From the NCBI GenBank assembly GCA_041946865.1, contig JBHGBF010000290.1:1-6295 (forward strand): DNA of 6,295 bases. Reading direction: 5' to 3'. The notes beneath the pieces are model-generated. The model searched no databases, was not told where the DNA came from, and saw nothing but the letters and a program-made list of their open reading frames with translations. Position numbers and translations under genes: made by a program. Below, in pieces: positions 1 through 6,279 of this stretch (its first letter is position 1; each line of letters opens with the position of its first letter). This DNA comes from RPQK01 sp041946865. GTDB lineage: Bacteria; Acidobacteriota; UBA6911; RPQK01.

Positions 1-7
1 ACGTGCC

Positions 8-34
8 GATCCTACGGACCAGATCCTACGGACC
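8..34. repeat. Short tandem repeat, two 13-nt copies
   Basis: The 13-mer GATCCTACGGACC occurs at 8-20 and again at 22-34, separated by one A, giving a period of 14. Two perfect copies could be an operator pair or a small replication-slippage duplication. It lies 5 nt upstream of the box at 39-54. More copies could exist to the left of the window. The function is unknown. Confidence 0.75.
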
Positions 35-38
35 CCCG

Positions 39-54
39 AACCGAAAACTGAGGG
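39..54 (+). repeat. Left copy of 16-nt inverted box
   Basis: AACCGAAAACTGAGGG is the exact reverse complement of the last 16 bases of the window (6280-6295). Read inward, both copies are followed by weaker similarity for about 12 nt (7 of 12 matches), then a T-rich stretch and TTGAC. The TTGAC begins at the 42nd base of the box here and at the 41st in the right copy. Each box therefore sits upstream of a gene group, facing into it. The sequence shows identity and position only. Whether it is an operator, part of a dispersed extragenic repeat or a terminal repeat cannot be decided here. Confidence 0.8.
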
Positions 55-78
55 GTTACGTGGTAATCCGGATTTTTG
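42..78 (+). terminator. Possible hairpin terminator or leader hairpin
   Basis: An inner stem pairs GGGTTAC (53-59) with GTAATCC (63-69), six Watson-Crick pairs plus one G-T, around a 3-nt loop. An outer helix can pair CGAAAA (42-47) with TTTTTG (73-78). The A-run before and T-run after give the look of an intrinsic, perhaps bidirectional, terminator. It could end a gene lying to the left of the window. It also contains the perfect palindrome AATCCGGATT (65-74) and lies just upstream of the putative -35 at 80, so an operator is an alternative reading. Confidence 0.35.
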
Positions 79-79
79 T

Positions 80-108
80 TTGACGATTGAGAGCTGTTGG
101 CCGATCAT
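80..108 (+). promoter_or_regulatory. Putative sigma-70-type promoter of the corrinoid group
   Basis: TTGACG (80-85) matches five of six bases of the -35 consensus. After a 17-nt spacer, GATCAT (103-108) matches four of six of the -10 consensus. Transcription would begin near 115, leaving a leader of about 65 nt before the ATG at 182. The -10 match is modest and the organism's sigma factors are unknown, so this is a plausible call only. Confidence 0.35.
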
Positions 109-181
109 TAAGCAGTGACCGGCGGTGGGCGGCAATCCCTCGAATGCTCTGTCACGTGTCACCGATGGTCAATCGTCAACC

Positions 182-1642
182 ATGAGACCTGGCGTTCTTC
201 TCGTTCTTCCCATCCGCGAAGGCCACAATTTTGTCGTCTCGCCGGATCTCGGCCTTCTTTACCTGGGAACCGCCCTGCGCCACAAAGGCTTTGACGTGAC
301 GGTCCTCGACTGTCCCAAAGAGAATTTCACCTTTCGGGATTTCAAGCGTTTTCTCGAGGAACGACAGTTCGACGTGGTCGGATTCAGGTGCTTCAGCCGC
401 GACCACAATTACGTCCACCATCACGCCAAAATCGCCAGGCAGGTGAATCCGAATGTCATCACGCTTGTAGGCGGGCCCCACCCCTCCGAGCTGGGGGAGT
501 TTGTCCTGAACAGCATGCCGAGCGCGGATTTCGCCTGGGAATCGGAAGCAGAGGAAGGGCTGCCGCAGCTCCTCGAGTACTTCCAGGAATACGGCCGCGC
601 CGTTCCCCGGAATCTGCTGGCGAACATACCCGGGCTTGTCTGGCGGGATCACGAAAACGGACGGGTCGTGAGCAACCCCCCGGCATTCAGTAAGGACCTT
701 GACAGCTTCGGCCTGCCGGACTGGGAGCTGCTCCGACCCGAGACCTACCCGCCTTTCGTGTGGGACGGACAGTACTACCAGGTGGTCACGACACGGGGAT
801 GCCCGTATCCGTGCACCTACTGCAACACCCCGGGGCTGTCAGGCAGAAAGCTCAGACACCGCAGCATCGAGAATGTCGTTGAAGAGCTGAAGCTTCTGAA
901 AAGCCGCTATCGGATCAAGAGCTTCAGCATAATGGACGACGAATTTACCCTGGATCGAAAGTACGCCGGGCGTCTGTGCCAGGCGCTGGTGGACTCCAGC
1001 CTGGGCCTGAAGTTTGACTGTCCCGTCGGGGTCCGGCTGGACTCCTTGACGCCCGAGCTGGTGAAGGTGATGGAGGCCGCCGGTTGCCGGGCCATGGCAG
1101 TCGGTATCGAGTCCGGGAATGAGCGAATCCAGGGGCTGATCAAGAAGAAAGTCACCGTCGAGACTATTCGCGAAAAGGCCCGTATGGTCGCCGATACGAG
1201 CAAAATCGCCATGGTCGGCTACTTCATGATCGGATTCGAAGACGAGACGGAAGAAGAGACCTGGGACACCATCAGGCTCGCTCTTGATCTTCCTTTGACG
1301 CGCGCGAACTTTAACATCGTCATACCCATCCCGGGGACCGCCATTTTCAAGGACTGCGTCGAGAAGGGGCAAATTCGTTTGGAGACGATCAACTGGGACG
1401 AATTGACCAGCGATCAGGTGGCTTTCCAGCGAAAACACCTCTCCCACCGGCGACTCTTCGAGCTTCAGAAACAGGCCTACCTGAGGTTTTACTGCAGGCC
1501 GAGAATCGTTTGGGACGTCACCCGCCAGACCTTCAGAAACCGCGCCGTCATTCACGCCAGCATCCGCAAACTGCAGATGCTCTTCCGCCGCAGGACGGCT
1601 GATCACTTCAAGCCGCTGTACCTGAGGGAAGCAATCGTCTAG
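182..1642 (+). CDS. B12-binding-domain radical SAM protein
   Basis: A 486-residue cytoplasmic radical SAM enzyme with two domains. Residues 1-135 form a Rossmann-like cobalamin-binding-type domain: a start VLLVLP, then the PDLGLLYLGTAL segment at 21-32 and VGGPHPSE at 96-103. The radical SAM barrel follows, with the [4Fe-4S] cysteines C207, C211 and C214 in RGCPYPCTYC. GIESG (308-312) and MIGFEDET (349-356) are typical of BchE-like class B enzymes. The basic tail resembles other members. Substrates in this family are very diverse (methylation, cyclisation, rearrangement), and nothing visible assigns one. No DxHxxG cobalamin motif is obvious, so bound B12 is uncertain. The frame stays open to a GTG at 125, but the ATG at 182 was chosen because conserved sequence begins just after it. 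Neither start has a clear ribosome site. It is the first gene of the plus-strand group, 57 nt before the RACo-like gene. Confidence 0.87.
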   Translation: MRPGVLLVLPIREGHNFVVSPDLGLLYLGTALRHKGFDVTVLDCPKENFTFRDFKRFLEERQFDVVGFRCFSRDHNYVHHHAKIARQVNPNVITLVGGPHPSELGEFVLNSMPSADFAWESEAEEGLPQLLEYFQEYGRAVPRNLLANIPGLVWRDHENGRVVSNPPAFSKDLDSFGLPDWELLRPETYPPFVWDGQYYQVVTTRGCPYPCTYCNTPGLSGRKLRHRSIENVVEELKLLKSRYRIKSFSIMDDEFTLDRKYAGRLCQALVDSSLGLKFDCPVGVRLDSLTPELVKVMEAAGCRAMAVGIESGNERIQGLIKKKVTVETIREKARMVADTSKIAMVGYFMIGFEDETEEETWDTIRLALDLPLTRANFNIVIPIPGTAIFKDCVEKGQIRLETINWDELTSDQVAFQRKHLSHRRLFELQKQAYLRFYCRPRIVWDVTRQTFRNRAVIHASIRKLQMLFRRRTADHFKPLYLREAIV

Positions 1643-1699
1643 CGTTGTGTTGCGGAGCGCTTGACTTCCCCCCATCCACGCCTCACTCTATTGCCCTGC

Positions 1700-3553
1700 A
1701 TGCCACTGCGACGGGTCACTTTTCTGCCGGATCGACGCACCTCCTTGTTTGACCAGGGAGTGTCTTTGCGGGATGCCGCGCTTGAGCTGGGCATCGTGAT
1801 CGAGTCGTCCTGCGCCGGGATCGGCACGTGCGGCGAGTGCCGGGTCCAGGTCGACGCCGGAGCAACGCCCCCCACGCCCACCGAGCTGGACCTGCTCAGC
1901 CCCGACGAACTGGAACGCGGGATTCGACTATCCTGCCAGGCGCTCGTCGACCAGGACCTGACTTGCACGATCCTCCCCGAGTCCCGGGCAGCCGGGGACC
2001 AGATCCTCGAACAAGGGCTGATTTCCGAGCTCCCGCTGGATCCTGACTGCGCGAAGCTCCCCCTCGACGTGCCGGCGGCCCAGCTCGGCCAGAAGTATTT
2101 CGATTTTGAAGCCGTCTTGTCAGCGGTGAGCGCGAAGCGGGCAGGCGTGCGCTGCCAGCCGTCGTTAAACCTGATCCGCGCCCTTCCCTCCCTGCTCAGG
2201 GCGAACGACTACCGGCTCACCGCGGTAATTGATCAGGATCGCCTGCTGGCGTTTGAGCCGGGAGACACTTCTGCCTGCCTGAACGGGCTCGTGGTCGACA
2301 TCGGCACCACGACTGTGGTCGCCAAGCTCATCGACCTGCGGACGGGTGAGGTGCGTGCGGTCAGCTCGGCCCTCAACGCGCAGGAAGCCTATGGAGCGGA
2401 TGTCATCACTCGGACAAAATACCTGATCGAACACCCGGGCGGGCTCGACCTTCTCCACCGGCTCATCACCAAGCAGATCAACCATCTGACCGAGGACCTG
2501 TGCGATAAGGCCGGTGCCCGGCCTTCCGAGATATACAAGGCGGTCCTCGTCGGCAACACGATCATGCAGCACCTGGCAGTCGGTGTCGACCCTCGCCACC
2601 TGGCGGCCGCCCCGTACACGCCCGCGTTCCAGGGGCCTGCTTCGTTTCGGGCCGGCGAGATCGGGCTGTCGATCAGCGACGAGGCATCTGTCTATTTCCT
2701 TCCGAACCTCGCGTGTTTCGTCGGCAGCGACATTACTGCGGTTCTGACCACGCTCCACATGGAGACCTCCAACGAGCCGCAGCTGGTGATTGATATCGGT
2801 ACGAATGGCGAAATGGTGCTCGGATCAAAAGACGGGCTGTACTGTTGTTCCTCGCCTGCCGGCCCGGCCTGGGAAGGGGCTGCCATCAGCTGGGGCATGC
2901 GGGCCGCTCACGGCGCTATCGAGCGGATCGACCTCTCCGGCAGCGAATTCGCCTTTCGCACGATCGGTAACCTGCCTCCTCTCGGCATCTGCGGGTCCGG
3001 CTTGATGGATCTTCTGGCTCTTCTCGTCAGAACGCGGCTCGTCGACAGTACTGGGCGGCTCCTGGAGGCGGAGGAAGTCGCCGCAGGACCCGGTTTACGG
3101 CTGGCAGATCGTATCCAGCCGAACCAGGGAAGAGGGCCCAGCTTCCGGATTGCGGAAGCCTCCGAAGGGAAATGGATCGAGTTGACGCAGCGGGACGTGC
3201 GGGAGCTCCAGCTTGCCAAGAGCGCGATCGCGTCCGCCATAAACATCCTGCTGAAGGAGCGGCGTTTGAATGCCAGAGACCTGAGCCGGGTCTACATCGC
3301 CGGCGCTTTTGGCAATCACATTCGCGGCCAGGACGCCGTGGACATCGGACTGTTGCCCGGGATCCCCATCGAACGCATTCATTTCATCGGAAACGCCGCG
3401 GTGGCCGGGGCAGAAGCGGTCATCCGCTCGAAACAGGCGCGCGCCAAGGCCGAAGCGCTGGCGCGCATGATAGAATACGTCGAGCTTGCCGGCCGTCAGG
3501 ACTTTCAAGACGAATTTAGTGCCGCGCTGCTTTTTCCCGCAGCGGCCGAGTGA
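1700..3553 (+). CDS. RACo-like ATP-dependent corrinoid reactivator
   Basis: A 617-residue cytoplasmic protein of the RACo/COG3894 (DUF4445) family. Known members use ATP binding and a [2Fe-2S] cluster to reduce inactive Co(II) corrinoid to Co(I) on a partner methyltransferase protein. The N-terminal ferredoxin domain carries C38, C44, C47 and C79 (C-x5-C-x2-C-x31-C). A linker spans roughly 85-195. The ASKHA ATPase follows, with DIGTTT (200-205), VGNTIMQ (284-290), DIGTNGE (365-371), CGSG (431-434) and AGAFG (534-538). There is no C-terminal ferredoxin-type cysteine cluster, so it is RACo-like rather than RamA-like. The frame extends to a TTG at 1661 with GGAG only 3 nt upstream. The ATG at 1700 was chosen because the ferredoxin fold starts at RRVTFLPD, but it has no clear ribosome site, so the start is uncertain. 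The neighbouring homocysteine methyltransferase gene suggests the partner is a methionine-synthase-like corrinoid system. Confidence 0.9.
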   Translation: MPLRRVTFLPDRRTSLFDQGVSLRDAALELGIVIESSCAGIGTCGECRVQVDAGATPPTPTELDLLSPDELERGIRLSCQALVDQDLTCTILPESRAAGDQILEQGLISELPLDPDCAKLPLDVPAAQLGQKYFDFEAVLSAVSAKRAGVRCQPSLNLIRALPSLLRANDYRLTAVIDQDRLLAFEPGDTSACLNGLVVDIGTTTVVAKLIDLRTGEVRAVSSALNAQEAYGADVITRTKYLIEHPGGLDLLHRLITKQINHLTEDLCDKAGARPSEIYKAVLVGNTIMQHLAVGVDPRHLAAAPYTPAFQGPASFRAGEIGLSISDEASVYFLPNLACFVGSDITAVLTTLHMETSNEPQLVIDIGTNGEMVLGSKDGLYCCSSPAGPAWEGAAISWGMRAAHGAIERIDLSGSEFAFRTIGNLPPLGICGSGLMDLLALLVRTRLVDSTGRLLEAEEVAAGPGLRLADRIQPNQGRGPSFRIAEASEGKWIELTQRDVRELQLAKSAIASAINILLKERRLNARDLSRVYIAGAFGNHIRGQDAVDIGLLPGIPIERIHFIGNAAVAGAEAVIRSKQARAKAEALARMIEYVELAGRQDFQDEFSAALLFPAAAE

Positions 3554-3572
3554 TTCGCCGGGGCGCGGCGAA
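3554..3572 (+). other. Intergenic hairpin between operon genes
   Basis: TTCGCCG (3554-3560) pairs perfectly with CGGCGAA (3566-3572) around a 5-nt GC-rich loop, starting at the base after the RACo-like stop codon. No T-run follows, so it is not a classical terminator. CGGGG (3559-3563) could instead pair with CCCCG (3574-3578), giving a mutually exclusive structure. It may stabilise or process the upstream message or reduce expression of the downstream gene. The role is inferred. Confidence 0.45.
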
Positions 3573-3593
3573 ACCCCGTCGAGACCCCGCTGC

Positions 3594-3602
3594 AGAGGTA
3601 GG
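3594..3602 (+). promoter_or_regulatory. Ribosome binding site of the methyltransferase gene
   Basis: AGAGGTAGG is purine-rich with two overlapping Shine-Dalgarno-like cores and ends 8 nt before the ATG at 3611. It is the clearest ribosome site in the plus-strand group and fixes that start. The two upstream genes lack one. Confidence 0.65.
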
Positions 3603-3610
3603 TTAAGACC

Positions 3611-4501
3611 ATGAGCATTGGAATACTGGAGCGGCTGAAGCGAGGAGACAGATTGGTGGCCGACGGGGCTTTCGGAACCCAGCTGCAGGAAAGAGGCCTA
3701 CCGTCCGGTCACTGCCCCGAGGAATTCAATATCTCTCATCCGGACATTGTCCAGGCCATTTATCGTGACTACTACGCCGCCGGATCGGATTTCGTTTCAA
3801 CCGCCTCCTTTGGCGGCAACCGCCCGCGGCTCGCAGCGCATGGATTCGGCGACCGGGTGAGCGAGTTTTCGCGGCGATCCGCGGAGCTGGCGCGAGCCGC
3901 CTGTCCCGCAGGCCGATTTGTGGCGGGATCAATGGGGCCGACCGGCGAGCTGCTTGAACCCTTCGGTGCGTTTTCCGAACGCGAAGCCTACGACGTGTTC
4001 GCCGAGCAGGCCGCCGCCCTGGCAGAAGGCGGAGTCGATTTCATTATCGTGGAGACCATGATGGCCAGCCAGGAGGCGCAGATCGCGGTCCGGGCCGCCA
4101 AGGACACCACCAGGCTGCCCGTGGCGGCAACCATGAGCTTCGAAGGACAAAACGACGAGTTCCGAACCAGCTGGGGCGTCTCCGTCGAAGAAGCCGCCCA
4201 AGGCCTGGCCGAGGCCGGGGCCGATATGGTCGGCGCCAATTGCGGCTTGGGTTTTGACCAGATGGTCAGCATCGTGAGACAGATGAGACCTGCGACCGAC
4301 CTCCCTATTGTCGCCCAGGCCAATGCCGGTTTGCCTCAGTGGGTCGGGGGACGCACGGTCTACACCGAGACACCGGAGACCGCAGCACCCAAGATCCAGG
4401 CACTGCTTGACGCCGGAGTGAACGTGATCGGCGGCTGCTGCGGCACCACCCCCGCCCACATCGCCAAGATTCGCGAGATCGTCGATCGGTTTCGTGCCTG
4501 A
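3611..4501 (+). CDS. Stand-alone homocysteine S-methyltransferase domain
   Basis: A 296-residue cytoplasmic protein matching the homocysteine-binding TIM barrel that forms the first module of cobalamin-dependent methionine synthase (MetH) and the core of BHMT and MmuM. It begins VADGAFGTQLQ (16-26), followed by FGGN (67-70), SMGPTGE (107-113) and VET (147-149). The zinc-binding cysteines are C211 in GANCG and C276-C277 in GGCCGTTP, so all three expected ligands are present. The barrel activates the homocysteine thiol for methyl transfer. The pterin-binding, B12-binding and SAM-activation modules of a full MetH (about 1,200 residues) are absent. The RACo-like gene upstream suggests the methyl donor is a methyl-corrinoid on a separate protein, because SAM-, S-methylmethionine- or betaine-dependent relatives need no reactivator. 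BHMT/MmuM-like use of a small donor, or another thiol acceptor, remains possible. The start is supported by the site at 3594-3602. It is the last gene of the group. Confidence 0.88.
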   Translation: MSIGILERLKRGDRLVADGAFGTQLQERGLPSGHCPEEFNISHPDIVQAIYRDYYAAGSDFVSTASFGGNRPRLAAHGFGDRVSEFSRRSAELARAACPAGRFVAGSMGPTGELLEPFGAFSEREAYDVFAEQAAALAEGGVDFIIVETMMASQEAQIAVRAAKDTTRLPVAATMSFEGQNDEFRTSWGVSVEEAAQGLAEAGADMVGANCGLGFDQMVSIVRQMRPATDLPIVAQANAGLPQWVGGRTVYTETPETAAPKIQALLDAGVNVIGGCCGTTPAHIAKIREIVDRFRA

Positions 4502-4597
4502 AGAGGGCAAAAGCCAGTGGACGACACGGACGAAGTGCACTGAAATTTCTGGTGGCCAGTCGAGTCTGTCCACGTCTTCCGTGTCGTCCCTGCTCTT
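4501..4597. terminator. Inverted repeat between convergent genes, possible shared terminator
   Basis: GGACGACACGGA (4519-4530) is exactly complementary in inverted order to 4578-4589, a perfect 12-bp stem with a 47-nt intervening loop. An outer AAGAG/CTCTT pairing (4501-4505 with 4593-4597) touches both stop codons. Reading the minus strand, a CTTTTG run follows the stem by about 5 nt. The plus strand has no T-run after it. The position between two convergent stop codons fits a bidirectional terminator, but the loop is unusually long and the T-runs are poor. Confidence 0.4.
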
Positions 4598-5429
4598 ACA
4601 CAAACTCCACCACCACCCTTTTGGGAATCACCCCCGCCTCGAATCCGCGATCCAGGAAGAGCTGCACCGCCTCACGGCCATCATCACCGTAATCCAGTGT
4701 CCGCTGGTTGACGTACATTCCGACGAACCGATCAGCCTGCTGCTGGTCCAGGCCGCGACCGAACTTCAAGGCATAGGCGAGCGCCTCATCTCGATGATCA
4801 AGCGCGTAGCGGACGCTCTGTTCGAGCAGATCTGACAGGCGGCGGATGACCGCGCCGCCCAGATCACGGCGAATCGCATTGCCGCCCAGCGGCAAGGGCA
4901 GGCCGGTCTCCTTCATCCACCAGTCTCCCAGGTCGATGACTTCCTGGAGCCTGTGGTTCTGATAAGTCAGCTGGCCTTCGTGGATAAGCAAGCCGGCGTC
5001 GACCTGACCGTTTTCGACCGCCTCTAGTATCTGATCAAACGGCATCACCCGGTAACGAATCCGGGGTTCGGCGATTTTGAGGGCAAGAAACGCCGAAGTC
5101 CTTTCTCCAGGGACGGCAACCAGCAGGTCAGGCAGCCGGCTTGCCGGAATTCCCCCCCGAGCAACCACCATCGGGCCGTAACCTTCTCCCATGCTCGCCC
5201 CGCTGTTGAGGAGGACATAACGATCAGCCACATAGGCATAGCCGTGGATGCTCAATGCGGTGATTTCATACTTCCCCGTCTTCGCCGCCTGGTTAAGCGT
5301 TTCAATGTCCGAGAGCTCGTCAACCATCTCGAAGGGGCTGGTGTCGATCTTCTTCTGGGCCAGCGCGTAAAACATGAAAGCATCGTCGCTGTCCGGACTG
5401 TGTGCGGCTCGAATGGTTTGCCTCATCAT
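4596..5429 (-). CDS. mqnD: 1,4-dihydroxy-6-naphthoate synthase family protein (MqnD)
   Basis: A 277-residue protein with the periplasmic-binding-protein-like fold of MqnA/MqnD but no signal peptide, so it acts in the cytoplasm. MqnD converts cyclic de-hypoxanthinyl futalosine to 1,4-dihydroxy-6-naphthoate, the naphthoate precursor in the futalosine route to menaquinone. Family features are the N-terminal AHSPDSDDAFMFYAL (9-23), SGASMGEGYGP (76-86), the IHEGQLTYQ segment (149-157) with H150 matching the catalytic histidine of characterised MqnD, and LGDWWMKETGLPLPLGG (167-183), which points to MqnD rather than MqnA. The frame is open upstream to 5723, but the ATG at 5429 was chosen because homology starts there and anything earlier overlaps the HAD gene. 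There is no evident Shine-Dalgarno, and the HAD stop is 10 nt upstream, so coupled translation is likely. No other menaquinone gene is visible. A functionally distinct MqnD-like clade is a minor alternative. Confidence 0.85.
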   Translation of the reverse strand: MMRQTIRAAHSPDSDDAFMFYALAQKKIDTSPFEMVDELSDIETLNQAAKTGKYEITALSIHGYAYVADRYVLLNSGASMGEGYGPMVVARGGIPASRLPDLLVAVPGERTSAFLALKIAEPRIRYRVMPFDQILEAVENGQVDAGLLIHEGQLTYQNHRLQEVIDLGDWWMKETGLPLPLGGNAIRRDLGGAVIRRLSDLLEQSVRYALDHRDEALAYALKFGRGLDQQQADRFVGMYVNQRTLDYGDDGREAVQLFLDRGFEAGVIPKRVVVEFV

Positions 5430-5439
5430 CGCTAAGCGA

Positions 5440-6165
5440 CTATACCAGAATCTCCAGAAGATCGACCAACTCGCATATTCTCGGCAAGTTCCGACCTTCG
5501 TACCGGCCACGCGGGTCGTAAAGCAAGCCGTGGACACCGGCCTGCTTTGCCCCTTGCAGATCTTCCTCGTAATCGTCGCCGACATGAACGGCCTCGGCAG
5601 GCGCGCAAGAGAGGGCAGCACACGCCGCGTGGAAGATCCTGGGGTCAGGCTTGGCAGCGCCGACCAGGGATGACACGGCCACCTGATCAAACAGACGCCG
5701 CATGCCCAGAGATTCGAGAACATCCAGGACCCGCGAATCGTAATTCGTTACCAGCCCGATTTTCAGGCCTCCGTCTCTGAGGGCCCTCAGGACTGAGCGG
5801 CTATCGGGATCGAGCCGCCAGCCGTCGGCAGTGCGAAACATCTCATAGACGTCATCAAAGAAGGCATCGAAGCTCCGAGGCCGTTCAAAGGAGGAAAACG
5901 TGGTTGTGACGACCGACTTCCACCACTGTCTCTCCAGCGTCGGGATACGATCAGCCGGCTCATTCGCAAAGGCCAGCGGCCGTTGAGCAGCAAGAGCCCG
6001 CCGGAAGGAGTCGGTCAGCTTTCGAGGTAAGTCAGGGTCCGAGCTGTCGAGCCCGTAGCGCCGAGCGCGCTCCAGATAGATCTCGCCTACCGGCGCCCGC
6101 AAATGAAACAAAGTCCCGACAGCGTCGAAAGAAACGGCCGCAATCCCCTCCAGGCGGATCGTCAT
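5440..6165 (-). CDS. HAD-superfamily hydrolase, subfamily IA
   Basis: A 241-residue cytoplasmic HAD hydrolase with an alpha-helical C1 cap at about 20-115. Motif I is FDAVGT with nucleophile D14. Motif II is LVTN with T140. Motif III is K172 in AAKPDPRIF. Motif IV is GDDYEED with D197, D198 and D202. The residue two after the nucleophile, normally the general acid/base Asp in phosphatases, is Val16. This resembles HDHD3-like and haloacid-dehalogenase-like branches (D-x-Y/V-G-T), so the reaction may not be ordinary phosphate hydrolysis. The substrate is unknown. The frame runs up to a GTG at 6201, but the ATG at 6165 has GGAG six bases upstream and lies close to the conserved core. It is the first gene of the minus-strand pair, and its stop is 10 nt from the mqnD start, so the two are probably co-transcribed. 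A role in menaquinone synthesis is not established. Confidence 0.9.
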   Translation of the reverse strand: MTIRLEGIAAVSFDAVGTLFHLRAPVGEIYLERARRYGLDSSDPDLPRKLTDSFRRALAAQRPLAFANEPADRIPTLERQWWKSVVTTTFSSFERPRSFDAFFDDVYEMFRTADGWRLDPDSRSVLRALRDGGLKIGLVTNYDSRVLDVLESLGMRRLFDQVAVSSLVGAAKPDPRIFHAACAALSCAPAEAVHVGDDYEEDLQGAKQAGVHGLLYDPRGRYEGRNLPRICELVDLLEILV

Positions 6166-6171
6166 CGTATG

Positions 6172-6175
6172 CTCC
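6172..6175 (-). promoter_or_regulatory. Ribosome binding site fixing the HAD start
   Basis: On the minus strand GGAG lies 6 nt upstream of the ATG at 6165. It is better placed than anything before the in-frame ATG at 6177 or the GTG at 6201, so it shortens the protein from 253 to 241 residues. Confidence 0.65.
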
Positions 6176-6249
6176 ATCGAGTTACAGAGCCAAGTCTTCA
6201 CAGAACCGCAAGCGCTTTAGCACAGCGCCGCACCCGTTCGAAGTTCGGT

Positions 6250-6269
6250 TGTCAAGAGAAAGATTTCTC
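6250..6269 (-). promoter_or_regulatory. Perfect -35-like hexamer abutting a palindrome, upstream of HAD
   Basis: On the minus strand TTGACA (6255-6250) is a perfect -35 consensus. Directly against it lies an inverted repeat with 6-bp arms GAGAAA and TTTCTC (6256-6261 and 6264-6269) around a 2-nt centre, placed like an operator. No convincing -10 follows: 17 nt downstream is TGCGGC. The element is therefore only a promoter candidate, possibly needing an activator or a non-standard sigma factor. The same order of box, palindrome and TTGAC occurs at 39-85 on the plus strand. Confidence 0.35.
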
Positions 6270-6279
6270 CCTACGCAAT

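Noticed and set aside
1..181. Cobalamin riboswitch upstream of the corrinoid group
   Set aside because: I could not find a B12-box-like sequence or the expected multi-helix layout. The leader after the putative promoter is only about 65 nt.
839..1675. 278-codon open frame on the minus strand
   Set aside because: It lies antisense within the radical SAM gene, has no recognisable domain, and is explained by high-GC codon bias on the coding strand.
3929..4603. 224-codon open frame on the minus strand
   Set aside because: It is antisense to the homocysteine methyltransferase gene, has low-complexity His/Gly/Asp-rich composition, and shows no motif.
4494..4835. 113-codon plus-strand frame after the methyltransferase
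   Set aside because: It overlaps the end of mqnD antisense and the intergenic dyad, and has no family resemblance.
5430..5723. N-terminal extension of about 98 residues on the mqnD reading frame
   Set aside because: It overlaps the end of the HAD gene in another frame, is rich in Arg, Trp and Cys with no family resemblance, and MqnD homology begins right at the ATG at 5429.
6210..6217. Palindrome AAGCGCTT in the HAD leader
   Set aside because: An 8-bp palindrome in GC-rich DNA is expected by chance and has no supporting context.
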